A program made the translations under genes and the position numbers. A stretch of 64,000 nt of DNA, taken from NCBI GenBank assembly GCA_963728125.1, contig CAVSIZ010000019.1:62001-126000 (forward strand). Reading direction: 5' to 3'. Origin of the DNA: CAWDCV01 sp963728125 (GTDB taxonomy: Bacteria; Actinomycetota; Actinomycetes; CAWDCV01). Of this stretch, positions 43,382 to 51,080 are shown piece by piece. The notes under the pieces were generated by a model that was not told the origin of the DNA, searched no databases, and saw nothing but the letters and a program-made list of their open reading frames with translations. The first letter of the stretch is position 1, and every line of letters begins with the position of its first letter.

Positions 43382-44833
43382 GTGTCCCCCGAGTCCGAAC
43401 CTGCGGCGCTGTCCGCTGCGCAACGGAGCGCCGTTGCGGCGTTGTTGCAGGTCTCGCCGGTGGTCGACACCCTTGCGACGCGACTCACGGCGGCGGGACA
43501 CCAGATCGCGCTTGTCGGCGGGTCGGTCCGCGACGCGTTGCTCGGCCGGCTGCAGCAGGACCTCGACTTCGCGACCGACGCGCGACCGGAGCAGATCCTG
43601 GCGATCGTCCGCCCCTGGGCCAACAACGTCTGGGAAACCGGCATCGCGTACGGCACCGTCGGGCTGCGCAAGGGCGACTACATCCTCGAGGTCACGACGT
43701 ATCGCAGCGACGCTTACGACCCGGCATCGCGCAAGCCGGCAGTGACCTACGGCGACACTCTCGAGGGCGACCTCGCTCGCCGTGACTTCACCATCAACGC
43801 GATGGCGCTGCGGCTGCCCTCGCGACAGTTCGTCGACCCGTACGGCGGTCTGCGCGACCTCGTCGAGCGCAAGCTCCGCACGCCCGGTGCACCGGAGGAC
43901 TCCTTCGGCGACGACCCGCTGCGGATGGTGCGAGCGGCGCGATTCGCGGCCCAGCTCGGTTTCGACGTCGCACCTGAGGTCGTGGCGGCCATGCGGGCCA
44001 TGGCCGACCGCATCGACATCGTCTCCGCAGAGCGCGTTCGTGACGAACTCGTCAAGCTGCTGATGTCGCCGAACCCTCGACGTGGATTGACGCTGCTCGT
44101 GGACACCGGCCTGGCTGATCACGTGCTGCCCGAGCTGCCGCGGCTTCGGCTGGAGATCGACGAGCACCATCGCCACAAGGACGTGTACGAGCACACGCTG
44201 ACCGTCCTCGAGCAGGCGATGGCTCTCGAAACGCCGGGCGAACCCGATCTCACGCTCCGGCTGGCCGCGCTGATGCACGACGTCGGCAAGCCCAAGACCC
44301 GCTCACTGCAGCCAGGTGGCGGCGTCTCGTTCCATCACCACGAGGTCGTCGGCGCCCACCTGACGAAATCGCGGCTCGCGGCACTGCGCTTTCCGCGGAT
44401 CGTCATCGACGACGTCGCGAAGCTGGTCGAGCTGCACCTGCGCTTCCACGGGTACGGGCGGGGCGAGTGGACCGATTCGGCCGTACGGCGCTACGTCCGC
44501 GATGCCGGTCCGCTCTTGCCGCGGCTGCACGCGCTGGTTCGCTCCGACTCGACCACCCGCAACCGGCGCAAGGCGCAAGCGTTGTCGCAGGCGTACGACG
44601 ATCTCGAGGCCCGCATCGAGCGGTTGCGGCAGCAGGAGGAGATCGACGCCATCCGCCCCGATCTGGACGGCAACCAGATCATGGCGCTACTGGACCTGCG
44701 GCCGGGGCCGCTGGTCGGCCGGGCGTCGCGGCACATGTACGACGTGCGCATGGAGCGCGGCCCGCTGCCGGAGGAAGAGGCGACGCAGGAGCTGCTGCGC
44801 TGGTGGGCCGAACAGCCAGAGGCGTCGGCGTGA
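43382..44833 (+). CDS. pcnA: CCA tRNA nucleotidyltransferase / poly(A) polymerase family
   Basis: Protein of 483 residues. The nucleotidyltransferase motif VGGSVRDALLGRLQQDLDFATD supplies the GG, RD and DxD; ARRDFTINAMAL and the RFAAQLGF region follow, and an HD domain (MHDVGKP, then FHHHEVVGAH) is in the second half. It adds or repairs tRNA 3' CCA ends. GTG 43382 (VSPESEPAAL) is preferred; TTG 43346 overlaps the palindrome. No clear ribosome site. Corresponds to Rv3907c. Confidence 0.93.
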   Translation: MSPESEPAALSAAQRSAVAALLQVSPVVDTLATRLTAAGHQIALVGGSVRDALLGRLQQDLDFATDARPEQILAIVRPWANNVWETGIAYGTVGLRKGDYILEVTTYRSDAYDPASRKPAVTYGDTLEGDLARRDFTINAMALRLPSRQFVDPYGGLRDLVERKLRTPGAPEDSFGDDPLRMVRAARFAAQLGFDVAPEVVAAMRAMADRIDIVSAERVRDELVKLLMSPNPRRGLTLLVDTGLADHVLPELPRLRLEIDEHHRHKDVYEHTLTVLEQAMALETPGEPDLTLRLAALMHDVGKPKTRSLQPGGGVSFHHHEVVGAHLTKSRLAALRFPRIVIDDVAKLVELHLRFHGYGRGEWTDSAVRRYVRDAGPLLPRLHALVRSDSTTRNRRKAQALSQAYDDLEARIERLRQQEEIDAIRPDLDGNQIMALLDLRPGPLVGRASRHMYDVRMERGPLPEEEATQELLRWWAEQPEASA

Positions 44834-45351
44834 CCGTCAGCACGCTGTCGGTGCAGGCGCACGTCGAGGCGCCACCCGAGGTGGTCTACGACGCCGTGAG
44901 CGACCTGGCCCGGATGGCGTCGTGGAGCGATGAGTACATCGGCGCCTGGCGGTTCTGGCGAGGCGTGCCGCGGCCAGGCGTGCGCTTCGTCGGCTGGAAC
45001 CGTTACCGCTGGCAGGTGTGGTGCACCACGTGCCGGGTCATCGAGGCCGACCGCCCGCGCTCGTTCGCATTCGAGTCCGGGATCTTCGCGTTGCCGGTCG
45101 CCCGCTGGTCGTACCGGATCGCTGCGGCGGCCGGTGGCGGCAGCGACGTCACGGAGGAATGGCGCGACCTACGCGGCCCGGGGAAGGGCGGATCCGTCAG
45201 TCGCCGGCTGGGGCGAGTGTTCACGGGGACGAACGTGGCGGGACGGGTGCGGCGGAACGAGAGGGGGATGCGACGGACGCTCGATCGGCTGGCGGCTGAG
45301 CTGGCTGGGCATCATCGAGCCGCACCGCCAAGCCATACGCCACCGCCGTGA
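44830..45351 (+). CDS. SRPBCC family protein
   Basis: Protein of 173 residues with a START/polyketide-cyclase-like fold: VEAPPEVVYDAVSDLARMASWSDEYIG at the start, then a central GVRFVGWNRYRW and a C-terminal amphipathic helix. GTG 44830 overlaps the pcnA stop (GTGA). The function is a ligand-binding or lipid-related one at most; not known. Its last 131 bases overlap the 3' end of the convergent MFS gene. Confidence 0.82.
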   Translation: MTVSTLSVQAHVEAPPEVVYDAVSDLARMASWSDEYIGAWRFWRGVPRPGVRFVGWNRYRWQVWCTTCRVIEADRPRSFAFESGIFALPVARWSYRIAAAAGGGSDVTEEWRDLRGPGKGGSVSRRLGRVFTGTNVAGRVRRNERGMRRTLDRLAAELAGHHRAAPPSHTPPP

Positions 45352-46585
45352 GTGCGTACATGACCGCGATCGCGAACAACACCGGGTAGGACTTGCCTGA
45401 CGCTGGCAGCACGAACGCCGCGAACACCGCCGCCGCGACGAACGAGACGTTGAACAGCATGTCGTATGCCGCGAACACGCGACCGCGGTAGGCGTCGAGC
45501 ACCGATTCCTGCACGATCGTGTCGACGCAGATCTTCGTCCCCTGCGCGACGATGCCAAGCAGGAACGCCGCAACGACGAGCAGCGGCTCGGTGTAGGGAA
45601 GGCCGAACACGACCTGCACGATCGCCGCGACCGCGAACAGCAGCACGATCCAGCGCGTCGTCCCCATCCGTCGCGTGGCGCCCGGGGTGACGACAGCCGC
45701 AACGAGGACACCGGCGCCCGACGCGGCGAGCGCGATGCCGAGACCGGCGAGACCGGCGTCGGGATCGGTCGATGGGTTGAAGTAGTTGCGGTACAGCAGG
45801 ATCGTCGCCACCGTCGAGATGCCGTACGCGAACCGGTGCGCGGTGATGGCGCCGAGCGCGAGCAGCGCCGGTCGGCGATGCCAGACGTGGCGTACGCCGT
45901 CGACGAGGCCCTGCGCGACGTGCCGTACTGCCTCGCGCGCCTGCGGCGGGGTCTCGAACAGGTCGGGGCCGAGCAAGTCGCGACCGAGCCGGAGCGCGAG
46001 CGATCCCGCGATGGCGTAGAGGCTTGCGGTCACCAGCACGACAACGGAGGAGCCCTCATCGCCGCCGCCCGCGAGCGCACGGATGAGGACGCCGGCTCCG
46101 GCGCCGAACAGCGCGGTCAGCGTGCCGGCAGTCGTGGCCAGGGCGTTGGCCGGGACGAGCTCACGGGTCGGCACGACATGAGGAAGCGACGCCGACAGCC
46201 CCGCGAGGATGAACCGATTGACGCTGAGCACGGCGAGCACGGCGACGTAGAACACCGCGCCGTCGACACCGGACAGGATCAGGGCCGCGACCCCGACGGC
46301 GAACAGCGCACGCAACATGTTGGCCCACACCAGCACCTGCCGGCGGCGCCAGCGGTCCAGGAGGACACCGGCGAACGGGCCGAGCACGGAGTACGGCAGC
46401 AACACGACGGCGAAGGCGGCGGCGATCTCCGGCGCCGACGTCCGCCGCTCGGGCGAGAACAGCACGTACGACGCGAGCGCCACCTGGAAGACGCCATCGG
46501 ATGCTTGCCCAGTGAGACGTACCGCGAGCAGTCGCCGGAAGTCGCGACGCCGAACGACCGCCCAGGCGCTCCCTACCGTGCTCAC
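45221..46585 (-). CDS. MFS transporter (efflux-type)
   Basis: Protein of 454 residues with 10-12 membrane helices. It starts with RRDFRRLLAVRLTGQASDGVFQVALASYVLF, and has the loop GVLLDRWRRRQVL, the motif A analogue of the DHA3-like group. Probably an exporter; substrate unknown. A Pro/Ser/Ala-rich tail of about 25 residues (from QPAQPP) lies in the zone of overlap with the SRPBCC gene and may be frame-specific junk. The likely homologue in M. tuberculosis is near Rv0037c. Confidence 0.88.
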   Translation of the reverse strand: MSTVGSAWAVVRRRDFRRLLAVRLTGQASDGVFQVALASYVLFSPERRTSAPEIAAAFAVVLLPYSVLGPFAGVLLDRWRRRQVLVWANMLRALFAVGVAALILSGVDGAVFYVAVLAVLSVNRFILAGLSASLPHVVPTRELVPANALATTAGTLTALFGAGAGVLIRALAGGGDEGSSVVVLVTASLYAIAGSLALRLGRDLLGPDLFETPPQAREAVRHVAQGLVDGVRHVWHRRPALLALGAITAHRFAYGISTVATILLYRNYFNPSTDPDAGLAGLGIALAASGAGVLVAAVVTPGATRRMGTTRWIVLLFAVAAIVQVVFGLPYTEPLLVVAAFLLGIVAQGTKICVDTIVQESVLDAYRGRVFAAYDMLFNVSFVAAAVFAAFVLPASGKSYPVLFAIAVMYALTAVAYGLAVRLDDAQPAQPPADRASVASPSRSAAPVPPRSSP

Positions 46586-46613
46586 ACGGGGAGGTTACGG
46601 AGTCCAGACCTCG

Positions 46614-46835
46614 TCAGCCTGTGGAACGGCGACGCGAGCGCAGCAGCGAGACGCCGAGATGGGCGACGAAGCCGATGCCGGCGGCGAGGGTGAGGAGGGC
46701 GAACACGCTCGCGGGCGACGAGCTGTAGTCGGCCGAGCCAGCCCACGTGGCGATGGGCGGCAACGCTCGTAGAACAGGTTCTCTGCGCCGTCGTAGCGGA
46801 GCGTCGAGGCCACGCTCCGGCGCCACAGACCACAT
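46614..46835 (-). CDS. Possible small membrane protein
   Basis: A 73-codon reading whose second half (SADYSSSPASVFALLTLAAGIGFVAHLGVSLLRSRRR) is a convincing single membrane helix followed by a basic anchor. The first 20 residues are Arg-rich and doubtful; a TTG at 46770 would give a shorter, better protein. It lies 28 bases upstream of the MFS gene on the same strand. No family recognised. Confidence 0.4.
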   Translation of the reverse strand: MWSVAPERGLDAPLRRRREPVLRALPPIATWAGSADYSSSPASVFALLTLAAGIGFVAHLGVSLLRSRRRSTG

Positions 46836-46839
46836 AGAT

Positions 46840-46891
46840 GACTTGTCCGAATGGTGCGTGCGTGCGCACGCGAGCGTCGTTCGGACAAGTC
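46840..46891. repeat. Long inverted repeat upstream of the DinB gene
   Basis: Arms GACTTGTCCGAA (46840-46851) and TTCGGACAAGTC (46880-46891) with a 28-base loop that contains a 12-base palindrome GCGTGCGCACGC (46860-46871). It would fold as a hairpin within a hairpin. It is 24 bases before the ATG of the next gene. Confidence 0.75.
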
Positions 46892-46915
46892 GCGCTTCGC
46901 CCTACGGTGACCGGC

Positions 46916-47689
46916 ATGCCGAACGACTTCCGCGACCTCACGGGCAGCGAGTTCGAGCGTGCCGACATGTCGGGGACACGCTTCACCACGGTGCTCCTCA
47001 ACGGAGCGATGATCCGAAACTCCGACTTCCACCAGGTGGTGATGCGCGGCGTCGAGATCGTCGACACCACCATCGACGGCGAGATCCAGAACCTCGTCAT
47101 CAACGGCGTGGACGTCGCGCCGCTCGTGGAGGCCGAGCTTGACAAGCGCTACCCGGACCGGCCGAAGTTCCGCCCCACCACCGCCGCCGGGTTCCGCGAG
47201 GCGTGGGATCTCAACGAGCGGTTGTGGGCAGCGACCGTCGAGCGCGCCCGCATGCTCGACCCGGAGCAACTGCACGAGTCGGTAAACGGCGAGTGGTCGT
47301 TCATCCAGACGCTGCGGCACCTGGCGTTCGCCAGCGAGTCGTGGGTGGGCCGCTGCATCCTCGGCGATCCCCACCCCTGGCATCCGCTGTCGCTGCCCTG
47401 GGACGAGATGAAGCCGCGCGAGCGCGTGCCACACAACCGAGAGGCACGCCCCTCACTTCAGGAGGCGCTCACCCTGCGGCATGAGGCGATGGCGCTCGTC
47501 CGTCGCGTGGTGACCGCTCTCACCGACGAGCAGCTCGACGAGCAGACAGCCCCGCTCGTCGGTCCCGGTTGGCCTGACGAGGGTGAGACGTTCCCCGTTC
47601 GGGAGTGTCTGAGCATCGTGCTCAGCGAGGAGTGGCAGCACCGCCTGTACGCCGAGCGTGACCTGGCCATTCTCGAGGAACGATCCTGA
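46916..47689 (+). CDS. DinB superfamily protein with N-terminal pentapeptide repeats
   Basis: Protein of 257 residues. Residues 1-55 show pentapeptide-like repeats (LTGSEFERADMSGTRFTTV, LLNGAMIRNSDF), and the rest is a DinB four-helix domain (HESVNGEWSFIQTLRHLAFASESW, with His and a later EEWQHRLY as likely metal ligands). DinB proteins include thiol transferases acting on small thiols such as mycothiol. ATG 46916 gives the pentapeptide start; an upstream extension would run through the inverted repeat. Convergent with ino1 with a 25-base gap. Confidence 0.87.
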   Translation: MPNDFRDLTGSEFERADMSGTRFTTVLLNGAMIRNSDFHQVVMRGVEIVDTTIDGEIQNLVINGVDVAPLVEAELDKRYPDRPKFRPTTAAGFREAWDLNERLWAATVERARMLDPEQLHESVNGEWSFIQTLRHLAFASESWVGRCILGDPHPWHPLSLPWDEMKPRERVPHNREARPSLQEALTLRHEAMALVRRVVTALTDEQLDEQTAPLVGPGWPDEGETFPVRECLSIVLSEEWQHRLYAERDLAILEERS

Positions 47690-47714
47690 GTGCCAACGAG
47701 CGCGTGGCGATGGC

Positions 47715-48794
47715 CTAGCGCTCGACGTCGCCGCGAATGAAGGCCTCGACCGCGTCACGCGCCTCGTCGTCGAAGTACTGCACGGGCGGCGACTTCATGA
47801 AGTACGACGACGCCGACAGGATCGGTCCGCCGATCTTGCGGTCCTTGGCGATCTTCGCCGCGCGTACCGCGTCGATGATGACTCCCGCCGAGTTCGGTGA
47901 GTCCCAGACCTCGAGCTTGTACTCGAGGTTCAGCGGTACGTCGCCGAACGCGCGGCCCTCGAGCCGGACGTACGCCCACTTGCGGTCGTCGAGCCAGGCA
48001 ACGTAGTCGGACGGGCCGATGTGCACGTTGTTCTTGCCCATGTCGCGCTCGACCTGCGAGGTGACGGCCTGGGTCTTGGAGATCTTCTTCGACTCGAGCC
48101 GGTCACGCTCGAGCATGTTCATGAAGTCCATGTTGCCGCCGACGTTGAGCTGCATCGTTCGGTCGAGGACCACGCCGCGGTCCTCGAACAGCTTCGCCAG
48201 CACCCGGTGGGTGATGGTCGCGCCGACCTGCGACTTGATGTCGTCGCCGATGATCGGGACGCCGGCCTCCTCGAACTTGCGTGCCCACTCCGGCGTGCCA
48301 GCGATGAATACCGGCAGTGCATTGACGAACGCCACCCCCGCGTCGATCGCGCACTGCGCGTAGAACCTCACCGCATCCTCCGAGCCCACGGGCAGGTAGC
48401 AGACGAGCACGTCGGCCTGCGATTCGCGCAGCGCAGCGACGATGTCGACCGGCTCCTCGTCCGACTCGGTGATCGTCTCGCGGTAGTACTTGCCGAGCCC
48501 GTCGTAGGTGTGTCCCCGCTGCACCACGACTCCGGTCGGCGGTACGTCCGCGATCTTGATCGTGTTGTTCTCGGACGCCAGGATTGCCTCGGACAGGTCC
48601 TGACCGACCTTCTTGGCGTCGACGTCGAATGCCGCGACGAACGTGAGATCCCGTACGTGGTAGTCGCCAAACTGCACATGCATCAGGCCGGGCACGCGGA
48701 TCGACGGATCGGCGTCGCGGTAGTACTCGACGCCTTGAACCAGCGATGCGGCGCAGTTGCCAACACCGACGATGGCGACGCGTACCGAACTCAT
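47715..48794 (-). CDS. ino1: myo-Inositol-3-phosphate synthase (inositol-1-phosphate synthase)
   Basis: Protein of 359 residues that converts glucose-6-phosphate to inositol phosphate, the first step to phosphatidylinositol and mycothiol. Visible features: NAD motif VRVAIVGVGNCAASLVQG, ENNTIKIADVPP, the lysine-bearing IGDDIKSQVGATITHRVLA and GGNMDFMNM. ATG 48794. It is followed 10 bases upstream by the PadR gene on the same strand, exactly as Rv0046c and Rv0047c. Confidence 0.96.
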   Translation of the reverse strand: MSSVRVAIVGVGNCAASLVQGVEYYRDADPSIRVPGLMHVQFGDYHVRDLTFVAAFDVDAKKVGQDLSEAILASENNTIKIADVPPTGVVVQRGHTYDGLGKYYRETITESDEEPVDIVAALRESQADVLVCYLPVGSEDAVRFYAQCAIDAGVAFVNALPVFIAGTPEWARKFEEAGVPIIGDDIKSQVGATITHRVLAKLFEDRGVVLDRTMQLNVGGNMDFMNMLERDRLESKKISKTQAVTSQVERDMGKNNVHIGPSDYVAWLDDRKWAYVRLEGRAFGDVPLNLEYKLEVWDSPNSAGVIIDAVRAAKIAKDRKIGGPILSASSYFMKSPPVQYFDDEARDAVEAFIRGDVER

Positions 48795-48804
48795 GGGGAC
48801 TCCT

Positions 48805-49383
48805 TCAGCGGGGGGTGGGGGGTTCGCTGGGCGACGTGCGCTCGCTGTCGATCAGCTCGTTGAGCCAGCGCACCTCACGTTCGACCGACTCCAGACCGTG
48901 CCGTTGCAGCTCGAGGGTGTAGCCGTCGAGTCGCTCCCGGGTGCGAGCGAGCGCGGCACGCAGGCCGACGCGACGCTCCTCCAAGCGGGTGCGACGCCCC
49001 TCGAGAATGCGCAGCCGGGTATCCGGCTGGGTCCGACCGAAGAACGCGAAGTGCACGCCGAAGTTCTCGTCCTCCCAGGCGGCCGGTCCGGAGTCGGACA
49101 GCAGCTCCTGGAAGTGCTCCTTGCCGTCGGCAGTGAGCTTGTACACGATCTTGCCGCGCCGTCCGGACAGTGGCGGCGTGGCACCGACCTCGGCCGGGCC
49201 GTCCTCGACGATCCAGCGCCGGGCGACCAGATCCTTGAGGGTCGGATAGAGCGTGCCGTACGAGAACGCGCGCAGCGGTCCGAACAGGGCGTTCAGTCGC
49301 TTGCGCAGCTCGTATCCGTGCAGCGGCGAGTCGTGCAGCAGCCCGAGGACGGCCAGCTCCAGCACGCCGGTCCGTCGATTCAC
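48805..49383 (-). CDS. PadR family transcriptional regulator
   Basis: Protein of 192 residues. The winged HTH is LAVLGLLHDSPLHGYELRKRL with FSYGTLYPTLKDLVARRWI, the standard PadR pattern; the C-terminal half is helical and probably dimerises (coiled-coil-like RLEERRVGLRAALARTRERL). GTG 49383 starts it. A perfect dyad 32 bases upstream is its likely operator, so it probably represses its own operon with ino1. Confidence 0.93.
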   Translation of the reverse strand: MNRRTGVLELAVLGLLHDSPLHGYELRKRLNALFGPLRAFSYGTLYPTLKDLVARRWIVEDGPAEVGATPPLSGRRGKIVYKLTADGKEHFQELLSDSGPAAWEDENFGVHFAFFGRTQPDTRLRILEGRRTRLEERRVGLRAALARTRERLDGYTLELQRHGLESVEREVRWLNELIDSERTSPSEPPTPR

Positions 49384-49414
49384 GCTGCTCCCCCTTCACT
49401 CTCGCTATCACATC

Positions 49415-49435
49415 GATGTATCGAGTCGATACATC
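49415..49435. promoter_or_regulatory. Probable PadR operator
   Basis: Arms GATGTATCG (49415-49423) and CGATACATC (49427-49435) with a 3-base spacer, 32-52 bases upstream of the PadR gene. ATGTAT/ATACAT half sites are typical for PadR regulators. A nearby TGATAG on the minus strand may be the -10. Confidence 0.75.
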
Positions 49436-49474
49436 GCGACGATAGGATGTGAGGCTACCAGAAGGCAAACAACG

Positions 49475-49489
49475 TGCTCTGTCAGAGCA
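49475..49489. repeat. Short palindrome in the PadR-hydrolase gap
   Basis: TGCTCTG-T-CAGAGCA, 7-base arms with a 1-base centre, 60 bases beyond the 3' end of the hydrolase gene. It may be a terminator remnant or operator; no more can be said. Confidence 0.35.
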
Positions 49490-49549
49490 TCGCCGCGTGA
49501 GTTACCCGGGCGTTACCCACCGGTCGCACGGTCGGTCGCCCACGATGCG

Positions 49550-50389
49550 CTAGGCCATCGCGTCGTCAAGGGCGTCGAGAAACCGGGCGGGTTGCTCGAT
49601 GTGGGGTGCGTGGGCGGCGCCCTCGACGACGTGCAGCGACCAGCCGGTGGTGGCCCGGGCGTGCTCGGCGATGGCGATCGGCACCATGCGGTCGTTGCGT
49701 CCCCACAGCAGCGCGGTCGGCACCGAGATGCGCCTGAGGTCCGCAACTGGGATCGGCCGGGTCTGCTCGACGACCAGGCGACGCCCGGTTCGGCGCACCG
49801 ATCGGCGGCGCGCCTGCATGCAGCAGTTGGCGCTGAAGGCGTCGAACCACGTGGGGTCGAGGACCCGGGTGCGCTCCCTGTCCTGCAGGACGAAGCGCTC
49901 GAGGCGGGCGCGGTTGCGCAGCGTCGGTCGCAGGGCAGCTCGCACGGCGACGTAGCGCAGCCGCATGGGCATCCGGTACGGCCCTACGGCGGGGGCTCCA
50001 TACAGGACCAGTCGGCCGAGCGCGTCGCCGTGATCGACGGCGAAGCGGGCCGCCATGCTGCCCAGCAGCGAGTGGGCTACCAGCGTGGGGCGCTCGATGC
50101 CCGTCCGATGGAGCAGGTCGGTGAACCATCCGCTGAAGATGCTCACGTCGAGTCGGTGGAGGGGCTCCGACGCGCCCAAGCCGGGGACGTCGGGCACCAC
50201 CAGGCGATACCGCTCGGCGAGGGCCGTGGCGACGGGCGCCCAGTAAGCCCCACCGCACTCGATGCTGCCGTGCAGCAACACGAGTGGGGGCCCGTCGCCC
50301 GCCTCGAGCACGGCCGTGTCGGCGCCACCCAGGTGGAGGCTGCGCTCCACTAGCGGCGTTCCCGCGAGCATCATCCGGCGGTCATCCAT
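49550..50389 (-). CDS. Alpha/beta hydrolase
   Basis: Protein of 279 residues of the alpha/beta hydrolase fold. LLHGSIECGG gives the oxyanion region, AHSLLGS the nucleophile elbow (Ser), and WGRNDRM and GAAHAPH the Asp and His. The lid region is Arg-rich. Substrate unknown. ATG 50389 preferred; alternative starts at later methionines (50374) are possible. Divergent from DUF5318 across a 162-base region. Confidence 0.86.
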   Translation of the reverse strand: MDDRRMMLAGTPLVERSLHLGGADTAVLEAGDGPPLVLLHGSIECGGAYWAPVATALAERYRLVVPDVPGLGASEPLHRLDVSIFSGWFTDLLHRTGIERPTLVAHSLLGSMAARFAVDHGDALGRLVLYGAPAVGPYRMPMRLRYVAVRAALRPTLRNRARLERFVLQDRERTRVLDPTWFDAFSANCCMQARRRSVRRTGRRLVVEQTRPIPVADLRRISVPTALLWGRNDRMVPIAIAEHARATTGWSLHVVEGAAHAPHIEQPARFLDALDDAMA

Positions 50390-50551
50390 GGCCGCCAGCG
50401 TGAACCGCCGCCGGTGCGCGCGCTTCGGTCGAACGGTGCAGCCTGTCGGGCCAGCGTGGGTAATTACACCCAGGCCGCCCTCGCCGGGCTTGAAAAAACC
50501 GACCGAATCGACGACTGCCGCCGCGCCGTCCGCCGTCGTACGCTGACCGGC

Positions 50552-50950
50552 GTGTGGTCGCAGCGGTCGGTGATCGACTATGCACTCGCGCGCCGGGCCA
50601 CGCTGGAATCGCTACGCCGCGGCGGGACGACCACCACCGATGTGTGCGACGCCGATCCCTACCTGTTGAAGGCCGCCAAGTTCCATGGCGAGCCGACCGA
50701 CACCCCGTGTCCTATCTGCCGCAGGGCGCTGACCACGCTCAACTACACCTTCGGTGACGTGCTCGGCCAGTACTCGGGCCGGATCAAGGCGACCCGCGAG
50801 CTGGAGCCGATGGCGCGCGAGCACGAGGAGTTCACGGTCTATGTGGTCGAGGTCTGCGTGTGGTGCTCGTGGAACCATTTGCGCCAGTCGTTCGTGCTTG
50901 GTGACGGCGTGCCACGCGGGCGATCTCGTCGGCGCGCTGCGGAGGAGTGA
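50552..50950 (+). CDS. DUF5318 family protein
   Basis: Protein of 132 residues with two cysteine pairs, TPCPICRR and VCVWCSW, which probably bind one zinc ion. GTG 50552 (VWSQRSVIDYALARRA) is the family start. The same gene precedes ponA1 in M. tuberculosis (Rv0049), and here it is 130 bases upstream of the class A PBP. Function unknown. Confidence 0.9.
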   Translation: MWSQRSVIDYALARRATLESLRRGGTTTTDVCDADPYLLKAAKFHGEPTDTPCPICRRALTTLNYTFGDVLGQYSGRIKATRELEPMAREHEEFTVYVVEVCVWCSWNHLRQSFVLGDGVPRGRSRRRAAEE

Positions 50951-50970
50951 CGGCAGCGCCTTGAACAGCA

Positions 50971-51004
50971 CCGCCTGAACAACGGCACCGCCTGAACAAC
51001 GGCA
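50971..51004 (+). repeat. 17-base exact tandem repeat upstream of the PBP gene
   Basis: CCGCCTGAACAACGGCA occurs twice in direct succession (50971-50987 and 50988-51004), with a partial third copy just before. It lies in the 130-base DUF5318-PBP gap and ends 76 bases before the PBP start. Confidence 0.8.
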
Positions 51005-51080
51005 CTCTCGACGTCCGGTAGCCTTCTGCGTCGGTCCGCGATCCACACGCCGCCCCTGAAGGCGACCCCCGAACGAGCGA

